Numbered from the stretch's first letter, positions 29,279 through 40,791 are shown. The stretch: DNA of 64,000 nucleotides from Devosia nanyangense (GCA_016213505.1 JACRAF010000031.1:47211-111210); one strand, 5' to 3'. Translations and numbers: made by a program. Notes: generated by a model from the letters alone, not told the origin.

Positions 29279-29845
29279 CTAGAAGGCCGACATCGCGATA
29301 TAGCCCGCGAACAGCACGAGGGCGCCGGAGGCGAGCTTGGGAAGCGCCTCCGATCGCGTGCCGGCGACTAGACTGAGGCCGGCACCGGCGGCGATCCAGG
29401 CAAAGCCGAAGACCAGCACCTCGGCCGCGAAGGCCGCGAAATAGCCGGGCAAACCCGGCGCCTGCTGCGGAATGATGGTCAGGGCGAAGATCAGGCCCTT
29501 GGGGTTGAGCAGCGTCGTGGTGAAGACGTTGGCGAAACTGACCGTCCTGCCGCCGGTCGCAACGCCGACCGGGCGGCGCCAGAGCCGCACCGCGACGAAA
29601 ACTAGGTAGATCGACACAGCGACCTTGAGGATCACGCCGACCGGCGCATAGGCCGCGATCACCGGGCCGAGAAGCAGGCGGATCGATTCTATGGCGATCA
29701 GATAGCCGGCGAGTTCGGCCAGCAGCAAGACCAGCGAGCCGCGGATGCCGGCGGTGGCGCCGGACGTCGCCATCAGCGTGTTGGTGGGGCCCGGCGTTGC
29801 CAGCAGCATCGCGACGGCGAGCATATAGACGACCGCATCGGACAT
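29279..29845 (-). CDS. LysE/RhtB-family amino-acid exporter
   Basis: 188 residues, about six membrane segments. Family features: LLATPGPTNTLMATSGATAG near residue 15 and NVFTTTLLNPKGLIFALTII near 105. It exports amino acids or related small molecules to the periplasm. One base separates it from the end of the AraC gene, so it is probably cotranscribed. Its position between araC and the halogenase might mean export of a (halogenated) amino acid, but this is only inference. Confidence 0.9.
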   Translation of the reverse strand: MSDAVVYMLAVAMLLATPGPTNTLMATSGATAGIRGSLVLLLAELAGYLIAIESIRLLLGPVIAAYAPVGVILKVAVSIYLVFVAVRLWRRPVGVATGGRTVSFANVFTTTLLNPKGLIFALTIIPQQAPGLPGYFAAFAAEVLVFGFAWIAAGAGLSLVAGTRSEALPKLASGALVLFAGYIAMSAF

Positions 29846-29846
29846 C

Positions 29847-30824
29847 TCAGAGATGGGTCAGCAATTGCTGGCGCATCTCGCGCGGGGTGATGCCGTAGGC
29901 GCTGCGGAACTGGTCGTAGAACTGGCTGAGCGCCGAAAAGCCGCTCGAGAAGGCGACGTTCTCGATCGACAGCTCGCCCTCGAACAACAGCGAACGGGCG
30001 CGGATCAGGCGCATGCGGATGACGAATTTGTGCAGTGAGACATTCATCACCGAGGTGAAGATGTTGAGCGCGTAGTTGGGGTGCAGCCCGACGACCCTGG
30101 CGATGTCCTCGGCGCGCAGCGGGTCGGTGAGGTGTTCGAGGATGTACTTGATCATGGCCACGACGTAGCGCAGCGGCGTCGCCGCCTTGGTGGTGGGCGT
30201 CACCGCCTCGATCCACGGCGTCAGCAGTTCGTTCCAGCCCGTGACCGAGGCACGCCGCAGCATCAGCGCGATCTCGGAACGCAGGATATCGCCGCGCTCG
30301 GCGTCGCCGCGGCGGTAGTCCTCGTACCAGCGATGCAGCGTCTCCTCACCGATGGCGTCGGGAGCGAGCGCCACGACACCGCCCCCCATCATGGTTTCGG
30401 TGAGCTTGCCCAGGTTCGGCATGTGGAGGAAGCTGTCGAGCGGAAGATAGACATTGCATTGCCGCGCGTCGTCGTCGGGACCGCGATCGATCGTTACCGT
30501 CTGGTGCGGAATGCCCGCCCAGAACATCACCAGCCGGTTGGACGGAACGGAAACGGCATGTCCATCGATGACGTAGTCCATGCTTCCGGCCGTCAGCCAG
30601 TTGAGCTCGATGTGGCCGTGGAAGTGCTCCCTGGGCATCAGTTGCGGATCGAACCAGCGCATGCCGAAGCGGCCGAACGCCGCCGTCGATGCGTAGAACT
30701 TGCGATCGGGTCGCGGCACCGGGCGCGGGGCCTCCTTGCGCTTGCGGGAGGGGACGCCGGGTTCGCGACTGGTTACGTACATCACGCCGCTCATCTTTAG
30801 AAACCGGAACAACTGCCTCAGCAT
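29847..30824 (-). CDS. AraC-family regulator, probable activator of the alpha-galactoside genes (AgpT-like)
   Basis: 325 residues from the ATG at 30824; a TTG at 30848 and an ATG at 30794 are alternatives. N-terminal cupin-like sensor (MPREHFHGHIELNWLTAGSM, then FWAGIPHQTV) and two C-terminal HTH motifs (LRAEDIARVVGLHPNYALNI, and LSIENVAFSSGFSALSQFYD) ending YGITPREMRQQ. It is divergent from the transporter genes at 30939. In Sinorhizobium meliloti an AraC-type protein, AgpT, activates agp and aga genes; this position and type fit that role. Confidence 0.85.
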   Translation of the reverse strand: MLRQLFRFLKMSGVMYVTSREPGVPSRKRKEAPRPVPRPDRKFYASTAAFGRFGMRWFDPQLMPREHFHGHIELNWLTAGSMDYVIDGHAVSVPSNRLVMFWAGIPHQTVTIDRGPDDDARQCNVYLPLDSFLHMPNLGKLTETMMGGGVVALAPDAIGEETLHRWYEDYRRGDAERGDILRSEIALMLRRASVTGWNELLTPWIEAVTPTTKAATPLRYVVAMIKYILEHLTDPLRAEDIARVVGLHPNYALNIFTSVMNVSLHKFVIRMRLIRARSLLFEGELSIENVAFSSGFSALSQFYDQFRSAYGITPREMRQQLLTHL

Positions 30825-30938
30825 GTCGAATTGTTTCAGCGGACGCAAGTACTACCAATCAGGCTTCGACGGACGAAAGTGCGCCCACTAGAACGGCGTA
30901 CTGGCGCAGGGTGTGCTGTCCGTTCTTTGGGAGGTAAC

Positions 30939-33029
30939 ATGATCAGTAGAAAGCTCGCCCTCACCGGGGCGTTGATGCTTGGCGTATCGCTGTGCGCCAG
31001 CCAGGCGTTCGCGCAGGCGACCCCTGCGCCGCTGCCCGATCCGCCGAAGTTCGACGCGCAACAGGCGCCGAACTTCGTCAGCATATCTGACATCATGGAA
31101 TACAAGGCGTTGGCCGAGTACCATGAGCCGCAGTGGGTTACCGACCAGTTCGTCAAGACCGGCAAGCTGCCGGCCGTGAAGGACCGCCTGCCCACGGAGC
31201 CTCTCGTCTTCAAGACCGCCAACGAGCCGGACGGCACGGGCGTCTATGGCGACGTGATGCGCCACGTCATCGGCGGCCGGCCGCAGGGCTGGAACTACGC
31301 CGCCGGCCAGGTGCAGGGCTGGGGCGGTATCGACATCGGCATGTTCGAGTGCCTGACCCGCACGGGCCCCTTGTTCGAAGTCAAGGCCGACGAACTCGAG
31401 CCCATGCCCAACCTCGCCAAGAGCTGGGACTGGTCGGCCGATGGCCATGAACTCACGATGCACCTGATCGCGGGCGCCAAGTGGTCGGATGGTGAGCCGT
31501 TCACCGCCGACGATGTGATGTTCTATTGGGAAGACAACATCTCCGATCCCAACGTCAAGCCGCTCAACTCGGCCGGTCCCGACAGCTTCGGCGTCGGCAC
31601 GACGCTCAAGAAGATCGACGACAACACCGTGCTGTGGACGTTCAAGGACGCATTCCCCAAGCAGTACCTCTACACCATGGCCTATGGTGGCTTCTGCCCG
31701 CTGCCGGCCCATCTGCTGAAGCCGCAGCATCCCAAATACTCGTCCAATACCTACGAGCAGTACACCAACGCCTTCCCGCCGGAATTCCTCAACTTCCCGG
31801 TGATGGGCGCCTGGGTGCCGGTCGAGTACCGGGCGGACGACATCGTCGTGATGCGTCGCAATGCCTACTACTGGAAGGTCGACGAGGCAGGCAACCAGCT
31901 GCCCTATCTCGACGAGATGGAATACAAGCTCTCGACTTGGGCGGATCGCGACGTGCAGGCGGTGGCCGGCACCGGCGACTTCTCCAATCTCGAACAAGCC
32001 GAAAGCTATGTCGAAGCGCTGAAGCGTTCGGCCGACCCGGCAGCGCCGGCGCGTCTCGCCTTCGGTGCCCGCACCATAGGCTACTCGCTTTATCCGAACC
32101 TGAGCGGCAATGGCTGGGGTGAACCCGACGCCCGCAGCCAGGCTGTGCGCGAGCTCAACCGCAATACCGACTTCCGTCTGGCGCTGACCTCGGCCATCGA
32201 CCGGCAACACCTTGGCGACTCGCTCGTCAAAGGGCCGTTCACCGCCATCTATCCGGGCGGCCTCTATGCTGGAACGGCGTATTACGACAAGGCCTCGACG
32301 GTGTACTATCCGTTCGATGTCGGCGTCGCCAAGGCCGCGCTGGAGAAGGCCGGTCTCAAGGACACCGACGGCAACGGAATCGTCAACTTCCCGGCCGGCA
32401 CTGCCGATGGCCAGGACGTCTCGGTGACGCTGCTCGCCAACGCCGACTACCAGACCGACAAGAACCTCGCCGAAGGCGTGGTGGCATCCATGGAAGCGAT
32501 CGGTATCCGCGTCATCGTCGATCTGGTCTCCGGCGCGAACATGACGGCGACCCAGAACAGCGGCAAGTGGGACTGGCAGATCTTCCGCAACGGCTCCGAG
32601 CTGATCTCGGTGGTGCAGAATACCGCATCGCTCGCCCCCACGGGCCCGCAGACCAGCCCGCTGCATCGAGCCGGCGCGGACGGCACGGTCGACCTGCTCC
32701 CCTGGGAGCAGCAGATGGTCGATGTGGTGAACAAGTTCATCGCCACCTCCGACGCCGCCCAGCGTGTCGAGCTGATGAAGCAGTACCAGAAGCTCTATAC
32801 CGAGAACGTGAACGCCATCGGCCTCACCCAGTATCCGGGTGCGCTGATCATCAACAAGCGCTTCGCCAATATCCCCGCCGGGGCGCCGATCTTCATGTTC
32901 AACTGGGCTGAAGACAACATCATCCGCGAGCGCGTCTTCGTGCCCACGGACAAGCAGCAGAATCTCGAGCTGCACGCCAAGACCCTCCCGGGTGCGCCGG
33001 GGCTCGGCAACGGACCCATGTCCGACTAG
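30939..33029 (+). CDS. agpA: Alpha-galactoside ABC transporter binding protein (AgpA-like, SBP family 5)
   Basis: 696 residues, unusually long for SBP family 5, as expected for sugar-binding members. Signal peptide MISRKLALTGALMLGVSLCA to SQAFA before QA, ribosome-binding site GGGAGG at 30929. WNYAAGQVQGWGGIDIGMFE near 115 and AKWSDGEPFTADDVMFYWED near 185 are diagnostic. Its neighbours (AraC, DppBC-like permeases, fused ATPase, two GH4 enzymes) reproduce the melibiose/raffinose uptake system AgpABCD of rhizobia, which is known to use a peptide-type binding protein for alpha-galactosides. A strong hairpin follows. Confidence 0.85.
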   Translation: MISRKLALTGALMLGVSLCASQAFAQATPAPLPDPPKFDAQQAPNFVSISDIMEYKALAEYHEPQWVTDQFVKTGKLPAVKDRLPTEPLVFKTANEPDGTGVYGDVMRHVIGGRPQGWNYAAGQVQGWGGIDIGMFECLTRTGPLFEVKADELEPMPNLAKSWDWSADGHELTMHLIAGAKWSDGEPFTADDVMFYWEDNISDPNVKPLNSAGPDSFGVGTTLKKIDDNTVLWTFKDAFPKQYLYTMAYGGFCPLPAHLLKPQHPKYSSNTYEQYTNAFPPEFLNFPVMGAWVPVEYRADDIVVMRRNAYYWKVDEAGNQLPYLDEMEYKLSTWADRDVQAVAGTGDFSNLEQAESYVEALKRSADPAAPARLAFGARTIGYSLYPNLSGNGWGEPDARSQAVRELNRNTDFRLALTSAIDRQHLGDSLVKGPFTAIYPGGLYAGTAYYDKASTVYYPFDVGVAKAALEKAGLKDTDGNGIVNFPAGTADGQDVSVTLLANADYQTDKNLAEGVVASMEAIGIRVIVDLVSGANMTATQNSGKWDWQIFRNGSELISVVQNTASLAPTGPQTSPLHRAGADGTVDLLPWEQQMVDVVNKFIATSDAAQRVELMKQYQKLYTENVNAIGLTQYPGALIINKRFANIPAGAPIFMFNWAEDNIIRERVFVPTDKQQNLELHAKTLPGAPGLGNGPMSD

Positions 33030-33048
33030 CCTGCGACGGTGCATAATC

Positions 33049-33074
33049 AGCAAGGGGGCTCCGGCCCCCTTGCT
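33049..33074 (+). other. Strong hairpin between agpA and agpB
   Basis: AGCAAGGGGGC (33049-33059) and GCCCCCTTGCT (33064-33074) form a perfect 11-bp stem with loop TCCG. It lies 19 bases after the binding-protein stop. Such hairpins commonly protect the binding-protein message and reduce read-through, giving excess binding protein over permease. No T-run follows, so partial rather than full termination is expected. Confidence 0.65.
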
Positions 33075-33099
33075 CCTCCTCTCAGGGTCAGGACCCACG

Positions 33100-34107
33100 A
33101 TGCTACGGTTTATCGCGACCCGGATCCTTGCGGCCATCCCCGTCCTCTTGGTGCTGTCCGTCGTTACCTTCGGCATCATCAAGGCCCAGCCCGGCGACTA
33201 CGCCGACTATCTCAAATCCATGCTGATGAGCCAGGGCAATGTCTCGGACGCCGACGCCCAGAAGCAGGCCGACGCCTATCGCGAGACGCACGGGCTCAAT
33301 GCCCCGCTGCCGCTGCAATATGTGAACTGGCTGACCGGCATCGTCACCCGCTTCGATTTCGGCGACTCGCTCTACTACAACAAGCCTGTCGGCGCCGTGG
33401 TCTCCGAACGCCTGTCGCGCACGCTGCTGCTGGCGCTCACCTGCCACATCCTCGCCTCCGCCATTGGTATTACGCTGGGGATCGTCGCGGCGACGCGACA
33501 ATACAGCTGGGTCGACACGCTGTTCGGCGTCGTCTCCTTCCTCGGCATGACCATTCCGCGGTTTCTGCTTGCCATCATCATCATCTACATCCTCGCGTTC
33601 AAACTGAACGTGCAGGAGATCGGCAGCTTCTTTTCCGCCAAATACGGCGGCGCGCCGTGGTCGTGGGACAAGTTCGTCGACCTGGTCAAACACGTCTGGC
33701 CGGTGGTGTTCATCGCCACCTTCGGCGGCCTCGCTTACAATATGCGCGTGATGCGGGCGAACCTCCTCGACGTGCTCAATGCCCAGTACGTGGAGACGGC
33801 GCGCGCCAAGGGGCTGCCGGAATCGGCGGTGATCATGAAGCACGCGGTGCCCAATGCGCTGCATCCGCTGATCGCCTACCAGGGCGTGGTGCTGCCCTAC
33901 ATGCTCTCGGGCGAAGTGGAGGCCGCCATCGTCTTCGGCCTGCCCACCGTCGGTCCGGCGATCGTCGGCTCGCTCGGGGTGGGCGACGTGTGGGTCACAG
34001 CGACCTTCATGTTGGTCCTGGCGGCGACGCTGCTTGTGGGCAACATCATCTCCGACATCCTCCTGGCGCTAGTCGATCCGCGCGTCCGCCTCGGCGGAGG
34101 GACCTGA
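33100..34107 (+). CDS. agpB: Alpha-galactoside ABC transporter permease (AgpB-like, DppB type)
   Basis: 335 residues. N-terminal membrane segment LRFIATRILAAIPVLLVLSV, conserved PLPLQYVNWLTGIVTRFDFG near 90, several membrane helices, and an EAA loop (YVETARAKGLPESAVIMKHA) near 235. Starts at ATG 33100, after the intercistronic hairpin. Forms the membrane channel with the next gene. Confidence 0.88.
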   Translation: MLRFIATRILAAIPVLLVLSVVTFGIIKAQPGDYADYLKSMLMSQGNVSDADAQKQADAYRETHGLNAPLPLQYVNWLTGIVTRFDFGDSLYYNKPVGAVVSERLSRTLLLALTCHILASAIGITLGIVAATRQYSWVDTLFGVVSFLGMTIPRFLLAIIIIYILAFKLNVQEIGSFFSAKYGGAPWSWDKFVDLVKHVWPVVFIATFGGLAYNMRVMRANLLDVLNAQYVETARAKGLPESAVIMKHAVPNALHPLIAYQGVVLPYMLSGEVEAAIVFGLPTVGPAIVGSLGVGDVWVTATFMLVLAATLLVGNIISDILLALVDPRVRLGGGT

Positions 34108-34109
34108 GC

Positions 34110-35300
34110 ATGACCGGGCACATTGTCGATTCCGCCATCCCGCTCCCCTCCGACCCGGCCGCAGGCCCGATGCCGACCGGCGTCGACGACGTCGCCGACA
34201 CGCCGGTGCTGGGCGGCCGCTTCGCCCGCGGCGACGAAGGCTATCTGTCGCTGGTCTGGCGCCGCTTTCGTCGCTCGACCGTGGGCCTCATCGGTCTGGT
34301 CCTCGTCCTGATGCTGCTGGTGATGTCGGTGTTCGCCGATTTCTTCGCGCCGATGGATCCCAAGCAGCAGGAAACCTCGTTCCAGCCGCCCGACAGCATC
34401 GCCTTCCAGTCGGCCGACGGCAGCTTCTCGCTGACCCCCAATGTCTTTCCTATCGTCGAGACCGACGAACTCGACCCGGTGACCTTCCAGCCCCTCACCG
34501 GCCCCGACTACAAGAACCCGACGCCGCTCGGCCTCTTCGTCAAGGGCTCAAGCTACTCGCTGCTGTGGGTGATCCCGTCCAACATCCATTTCTTCGGCTC
34601 GACCAACGGCGAGCCGGTGCACTTCCTGGGCACCGACAAGCTCGGCCGCGATATCCTATCGCGCGGCATCGTCGGTTCGCGCATCTCGCTCACCATTGCG
34701 CTCATCGTGGTGCTGCTGACGACCACGGTCGGCACTCTGGTCGGCATCAGCTCGGGCTATCTGGGCGGCCGCCTTGATGCCTGTGTGCAGCGCTTCGTCG
34801 AGCTGGTGCTCGCTTTCCCACAGCTGCCGCTCTACCTTGCGCTGACGACACTGATCCCGGTGACGGCGCCGTCGAACGTTTTCATCGCCTTCGTCATCGG
34901 CGTCATGGCGGTGCTCGGCTGGGCCCAGCTCAGCCGCGAGGTGCGCTCCAAGACGCTGTCCCTGGCGCGCATCGAATATGTGCGGGCCGCGGTGGCGGTG
35001 GGGTCATCCGATTTCCGCATCATCACCCGGCACATCCTGCCCAATGTGCTCAGCCACATCATCGTTGCGGTGACCCTCGCTATCCCCTCGGTGGTGTTGC
35101 TCGAGAGCTTTCTCGGCTTTCTCGGTTTTGCCGTGAAGCCGCCTCTGATCTCCTGGGGCCTGATGCTGCAGGACACCGGCACCTTCTCGGTGATCGGGTC
35201 GTATCCGTGGATTCTCTCCCCCGTCGTCTTCGTGCTCATCACCGTGTTCGCGTTCAATGCGCTCGGCGACGGGCTGCGCGATGCCGTCGATCCCTATTGA
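34110..35300 (+). CDS. agpC: Alpha-galactoside ABC transporter permease (AgpC-like, DppC type)
   Basis: 396 residues, longer than ordinary DppC because about 100 residues of periplasmic sequence (MDPKQQETSFQPPDSIAFQS to SNIHFFGSTNG) separate the first membrane helix from the hallmark HFLGTDKLGRDILSRGIVGS near 180. EAA loop YVRAAVAVGSSDFRIITRH near 295. The long insert is shared by the sugar-transporting branch of this family. Two bases separate it from agpB. Confidence 0.88.
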   Translation: MTGHIVDSAIPLPSDPAAGPMPTGVDDVADTPVLGGRFARGDEGYLSLVWRRFRRSTVGLIGLVLVLMLLVMSVFADFFAPMDPKQQETSFQPPDSIAFQSADGSFSLTPNVFPIVETDELDPVTFQPLTGPDYKNPTPLGLFVKGSSYSLLWVIPSNIHFFGSTNGEPVHFLGTDKLGRDILSRGIVGSRISLTIALIVVLLTTTVGTLVGISSGYLGGRLDACVQRFVELVLAFPQLPLYLALTTLIPVTAPSNVFIAFVIGVMAVLGWAQLSREVRSKTLSLARIEYVRAAVAVGSSDFRIITRHILPNVLSHIIVAVTLAIPSVVLLESFLGFLGFAVKPPLISWGLMLQDTGTFSVIGSYPWILSPVVFVLITVFAFNALGDGLRDAVDPY

Positions 35301-35310
35301 GGCGCCGCCG

Positions 35311-36966
<1,656 letters not shown>

Positions 36967-36993
36967 GCGGCCGCTTGTTTCCGGAGACTGGTA

Positions 36994-38367
36994 ATGCCTA
37001 ACCCCAAGATCACCTTCATCGGCGCCGGCTCGACCGTGTTCATGAAGAACATCGTCGGCGACGTGCTGCAGCGCGAGGCCCTCAGGGATGCCCAGATCGC
37101 GCTGATGGACATCAACCCCGAGCGGCTCGACGAGAGCGCCGTCATTGCCGGCAAACTGATCCAGACGCTCGGCACCAAGGCGACGATCGAGACATTCTCG
37201 GATCAGCGCAAGGCGCTCGATGGCGCCGACTTCGTCGTCGTCTGCTTCCAGATCGGCGGCTACGATCCGTGCACCATCACCGACTTCGAGGTGCCCAAGA
37301 AGTTCGGCCTGCGCCAGACCATCGCCGACAGCCTCGGCATCGGCGGCATCATGCGCGGAATCCGCACCGTGCCGCATCTGTGGTCCATCTGCGAGGACAT
37401 GCTGGCGGTCTGTCCCGACGCGATCATGCTGCAATACGTCAACCCGATGGCAATCAACACCTGGGCGATCTCGGCCAAATACCCCACGATCAAGCAGGTC
37501 GGGCTCTGCCACTCCGTGCAGGGCACGGCCTACGAGCTGGCCCACGACCTCGACATCGATCCGTCGACCCTGCGCTATCGCGCCGCCGGCATCAACCACA
37601 TGGCGTTCTATCTCGAGTTCGAACAAAAGCAGGCGGACGGAACCTTCAAGGATCTCTACCCCGATCTGGTCCGCGCCTATCGCGAGGGCCGTGCCCCCAA
37701 GCCCAGCCACTGGAACAAGCGGCAGAACAACACCGTCCGCTACGAGATGCTGACCCGGCTCGGCTACTTCGTCACCGAGAGCTCTGAGCACTTCGCCGAA
37801 TACGTGCCGTGGTTCATCAAGGAAGGTCGCGAGGACCTGATCGAGAAGTTCCACATTCCGCTCGACGAGTATCCCAAGCGCTGCATCGAACAGATCGCGC
37901 GCTGGAAGGAAGAGGCCAAGCGCTACAAGACCGCCAATACCGTCGAGATCAAGGAGAGCCACGAATACGCCTCCGAGATTATGAACTCGCGCTGGACCGG
38001 CGCGCCCTCGGTGATCTACGGCAACGTCAAGAACACCGGGCTCATCACCTCGCTGCCTGAGGGCTGCGCGGTGGAGGTGCCGTGCCTCGTGGACTCGTCG
38101 GGCATCCAGCCCACCCATGTCGGTGCCTTGCCGCCCCAGCTCACCGCGCTGATCCGCACCAACGTCAACGTGCAGGAACTGACCGTCGCGGCGCTGGTGG
38201 AGGAGAACCGAGAGCACGTCTACCACGCCGCCATGATGGACCCGCACACTGCGGCCGAGCTCGACCTCGACCAGATCTGGCAACTGGTCGACGAGCTGCT
38301 GATCGCGCACGATGATTGGCTGCCGCAATGGGCGCGCCTCGACGGCAAGCGGGTGGCTGCTGAGTAG
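36994..38367 (+). CDS. melA: GH4 family NAD-dependent glycosidase, probable alpha-galactosidase (MelA/AgaL-like)
   Basis: 457 residues. Rossmann start KITFIGAGSTVFMKNIVGD for NAD, ADSLGIGGIMRG near 112, and the GH4 metal ligands C172 (LCHSVQG) and H202 (GINHM). GH4 enzymes cleave glycosides by an oxidation-elimination mechanism that uses NAD and a divalent metal. Position right after the alpha-galactoside transporter points to melibiose/raffinose hydrolysis in the cytoplasm. CCGGAGAC precedes the ATG. A second GH4 lies 970 bases further on. Confidence 0.88.
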   Translation: MPNPKITFIGAGSTVFMKNIVGDVLQREALRDAQIALMDINPERLDESAVIAGKLIQTLGTKATIETFSDQRKALDGADFVVVCFQIGGYDPCTITDFEVPKKFGLRQTIADSLGIGGIMRGIRTVPHLWSICEDMLAVCPDAIMLQYVNPMAINTWAISAKYPTIKQVGLCHSVQGTAYELAHDLDIDPSTLRYRAAGINHMAFYLEFEQKQADGTFKDLYPDLVRAYREGRAPKPSHWNKRQNNTVRYEMLTRLGYFVTESSEHFAEYVPWFIKEGREDLIEKFHIPLDEYPKRCIEQIARWKEEAKRYKTANTVEIKESHEYASEIMNSRWTGAPSVIYGNVKNTGLITSLPEGCAVEVPCLVDSSGIQPTHVGALPPQLTALIRTNVNVQELTVAALVEENREHVYHAAMMDPHTAAELDLDQIWQLVDELLIAHDDWLPQWARLDGKRVAAE

Positions 38368-38370
38368 GCC

Positions 38371-39234
38371 CTAGCGCGTCGGGCGGCCGAGGCGGGTCGA
38401 GCGGAACGCGCTCGGGGCCTGGCCGTTGGCGCGGCGGAACGCCTTGGCGAAGTAGTTGCCGTCGGCAAAGCCGCAACTGCGGGCAATCGCCTCGACGGTG
38501 GCGTCGGTGGCGAGCAGCAGGCGCTCGGCCAGCTCCATGCGCTGGCCGAACACATAGGCCGAAGGCGACACGCCGACGCTGCGACTGAACAGCCGCACGA
38601 AGTGGGCCCGGCTGAGCTTGGCCGCGCGCGCCAGCCGGTCGACGCTCAGATTGGCGGCGAGATTCTCCTCGACATAGGTCTCGGCCCGCCGGACCGGCAG
38701 AGGGTGCTCGGCGTTGGCGGGCAGCGCGTCGCCGAACGCCGCGTCGCAGAGCGCCATGGTCGCGGCATAGGCGGCGGCCGAGGCGTCGCCGACCGGCAAC
38801 TCGCGCGTCGCCAGCGCCAGGCAGGCGTCGGCCAGCCGATCGATCTGCGCAGATGAGGGCCGCAGCACCGGCCCGATGGCGTGGAGGATCGCGCGGGCGA
38901 CGCGCAACCCCTCGGCGCCCTGGATGCCGATCCAAAAATACTCCCAGCTCTGCCCCGGTTCGAGCCAGTAGCGATTGGCATGGGGGAAGGTCAGCAGCAT
39001 GGTGTCGCCGGCCCGCAGGGCGTGCCGAGTGCCGGCGAAATCGAGTTCGCCGCGGCCGGCGATGGTGTGCTGGATTACCGCGAAGGCGCCACGCTTGGAG
39101 CCCTCCCAATTGTAGGTTTCGTTGGCGCGCCGCTCATAGCCGGCGCCGGTCGCCACGCAATGGAGCTCCAGCGGCCCCCTCAGCCGCCTGAGCGTCCGCA
39201 CCACCGGTCCATGATCGACGAGATCGGAGAGCAC
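38371..39234 (-). CDS. AraC-family regulator between two GH4 genes
   Basis: 287 residues from a GTG at 39234. N-terminal cupin-like sensor (ETYNWEGSKRGAFAVIQHTI, then LRAGDTMLLTFPHANRYWLE) and C-terminal double HTH (LSVDRLARAAKLSRAHFVRL; ATVEAIARSCGFADGNYFAK) ending GQAPSAFRST. No ATG fits, so the start is tentative. It ends 3 bases from the first GH4 stop and is divergent from the second GH4, so that gene is its likely target. Confidence 0.85.
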   Translation of the reverse strand: MLSDLVDHGPVVRTLRRLRGPLELHCVATGAGYERRANETYNWEGSKRGAFAVIQHTIAGRGELDFAGTRHALRAGDTMLLTFPHANRYWLEPGQSWEYFWIGIQGAEGLRVARAILHAIGPVLRPSSAQIDRLADACLALATRELPVGDASAAAYAATMALCDAAFGDALPANAEHPLPVRRAETYVEENLAANLSVDRLARAAKLSRAHFVRLFSRSVGVSPSAYVFGQRMELAERLLLATDATVEAIARSCGFADGNYFAKAFRRANGQAPSAFRSTRLGRPTR

Positions 39235-39336
39235 AATATTACCCCAAGCCGCACGACATTTCTCTACACCCGGGCGTCCCCGAGGACTAGACCGTTGGGC
39301 CATGCGCAGCATCGCTCGCGCCGTGCGGAGGATACC

Positions 39337-40791
39337 ATGTCGTTCAAAGTCACCATTATCGGCGCCGGCTCGGTCGGGTTCACCAAGACGCTGATCTCGG
39401 ACCTCCTGCACGTGCCGGAATTCGCCGATGTCGAATTCGCCCTCTCCGACATCAATGCGCACAACCTCGACATGATCCGGCAGATCATCGAGCAGATCAT
39501 CGTGGTCAACAAACTGCCGGCCAAGGTCACTGCGACCACGGATCGGCGCGCCGCCATCACCGGGGCGCGGTACGTGATGAGCTGCGTCCGCGTCGGCGGG
39601 CTCGAGGCCTTTGCCACCGACGTCAACATCCCGCTCAAGTACAATGTCGACCAGTGCGTCGGCGACACCATCTGCGCCGGCGGCATCCTCTATGGCCAGC
39701 GCAACATCCCGGTGATCCTCGATTTCTGCAAGGATATCCGCGAGGTCGCCGAGCCGGGCGCGCTGTTCCTCAACTACGCCAACCCGATGGCGATGAACAC
39801 CTGGGCGGCGCTCGCCTATGGCGGGGTCAACACCGTCGGGCTTTGCCACGGCGTGCAACACGGCGCCCACCAGATCGCCCAGGTGCTCGGCGTCAAGGAC
39901 AGCGAGCTGGACTATGTCTGCTCGGGCATCAACCACCAGACCTGGTACATCGACCTCAAGGCGAATGGCCGCAAGGTCGAAGAGGACGAGCTGATCGACG
40001 CCTTCGAGCGCCACCCGGTCTACTCCAGGCAAGAGAAAGTCCGGATCGACGTTCTAAAGCGCTTCGGCGTCTACTCCACCGAATCGAACGGCCACTTGTC
40101 CGAGTACCTGCCCTGGTATCGCAAGCGCCCTGAAGAGATCGAGCGCTGGATCGATATGAGCGACTGGATCCACGGCGAGACCGGCGGCTACCTGCGCTAC
40201 TCGACCGAACGCCGCAACTGGTTCGAGACCGACTTCCCGCAGTTCAAGGCCGAGGCGGCCAAGCCCTTGAGCGAGGTGAAGCGCACCAGCGAGCACGCCT
40301 CACATATCATCGAGGCACTGGAGACCGGCCGCGTCTATCGCGGGCACTTCAATGTGCGCAACAACGGCGTCATCCGCAACCTGCCGGCCGACGCCATCAT
40401 CGAGAGCCCGGGCTTCGTCGACCGCTTCGGCATCAACATGGTCGAGGGCATCACCCTGCCGACCGCCTGCGCCGCCACCTGTTCGGTCTCGATCTCGGTG
40501 CAGCGGCTCAGCGTCGAGGCGGCGATGTCAGGCGACATCGACACGTTGAAGCTCAGCGTGCTGCACGATCCGCTGGTTGGCGCCATCTGCACTCCCGACG
40601 AGGTTTGGCAGATGGTCGACGAGATGGTGGTCGCTCAGGCCCAGTGGCTGCCGCAATATGCCGACGCCGTCCCGGCCGCCAAGGCCCGCCTCGCCAAGGG
40701 GACGGTCAAGACCCGCGACTGGCAGGGCGCCGCCCGCAGGGTCGTCCGCTCGGTGGAGGAGTTGCGCGAAATGAAGGGTGCGCACCACTGA
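39337..40791 (+). CDS. Second GH4 family NAD-dependent glycosidase (alpha-galactosidase-like)
   Basis: 484 residues. NAD-binding VTIIGAGSVGFTKTLISDLL, GDTICAGGILYGQRN near 110, and metal ligands C170 (LCHGVQHG) and H200 (SGINHQTW), which is the MelA subgroup pattern. It is clearly diverged from the GH4 at 36994, so it is an old paralogue or separate acquisition, not a recent duplicate, and may prefer another glycoside or be the better MelA of the pair. GCGGAGGATACC precedes the ATG at 39337. It has its own divergent AraC gene. Confidence 0.88.
   Translation: MSFKVTIIGAGSVGFTKTLISDLLHVPEFADVEFALSDINAHNLDMIRQIIEQIIVVNKLPAKVTATTDRRAAITGARYVMSCVRVGGLEAFATDVNIPLKYNVDQCVGDTICAGGILYGQRNIPVILDFCKDIREVAEPGALFLNYANPMAMNTWAALAYGGVNTVGLCHGVQHGAHQIAQVLGVKDSELDYVCSGINHQTWYIDLKANGRKVEEDELIDAFERHPVYSRQEKVRIDVLKRFGVYSTESNGHLSEYLPWYRKRPEEIERWIDMSDWIHGETGGYLRYSTERRNWFETDFPQFKAEAAKPLSEVKRTSEHASHIIEALETGRVYRGHFNVRNNGVIRNLPADAIIESPGFVDRFGINMVEGITLPTACAATCSVSISVQRLSVEAAMSGDIDTLKLSVLHDPLVGAICTPDEVWQMVDEMVVAQAQWLPQYADAVPAAKARLAKGTVKTRDWQGAARRVVRSVEELREMKGAHH

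Noticed and set aside
30888..33182. A 764-residue open frame opposite agpA
   Set aside because: Antisense shadow of a binding protein with signal peptide, ribosome-binding site and family motifs.
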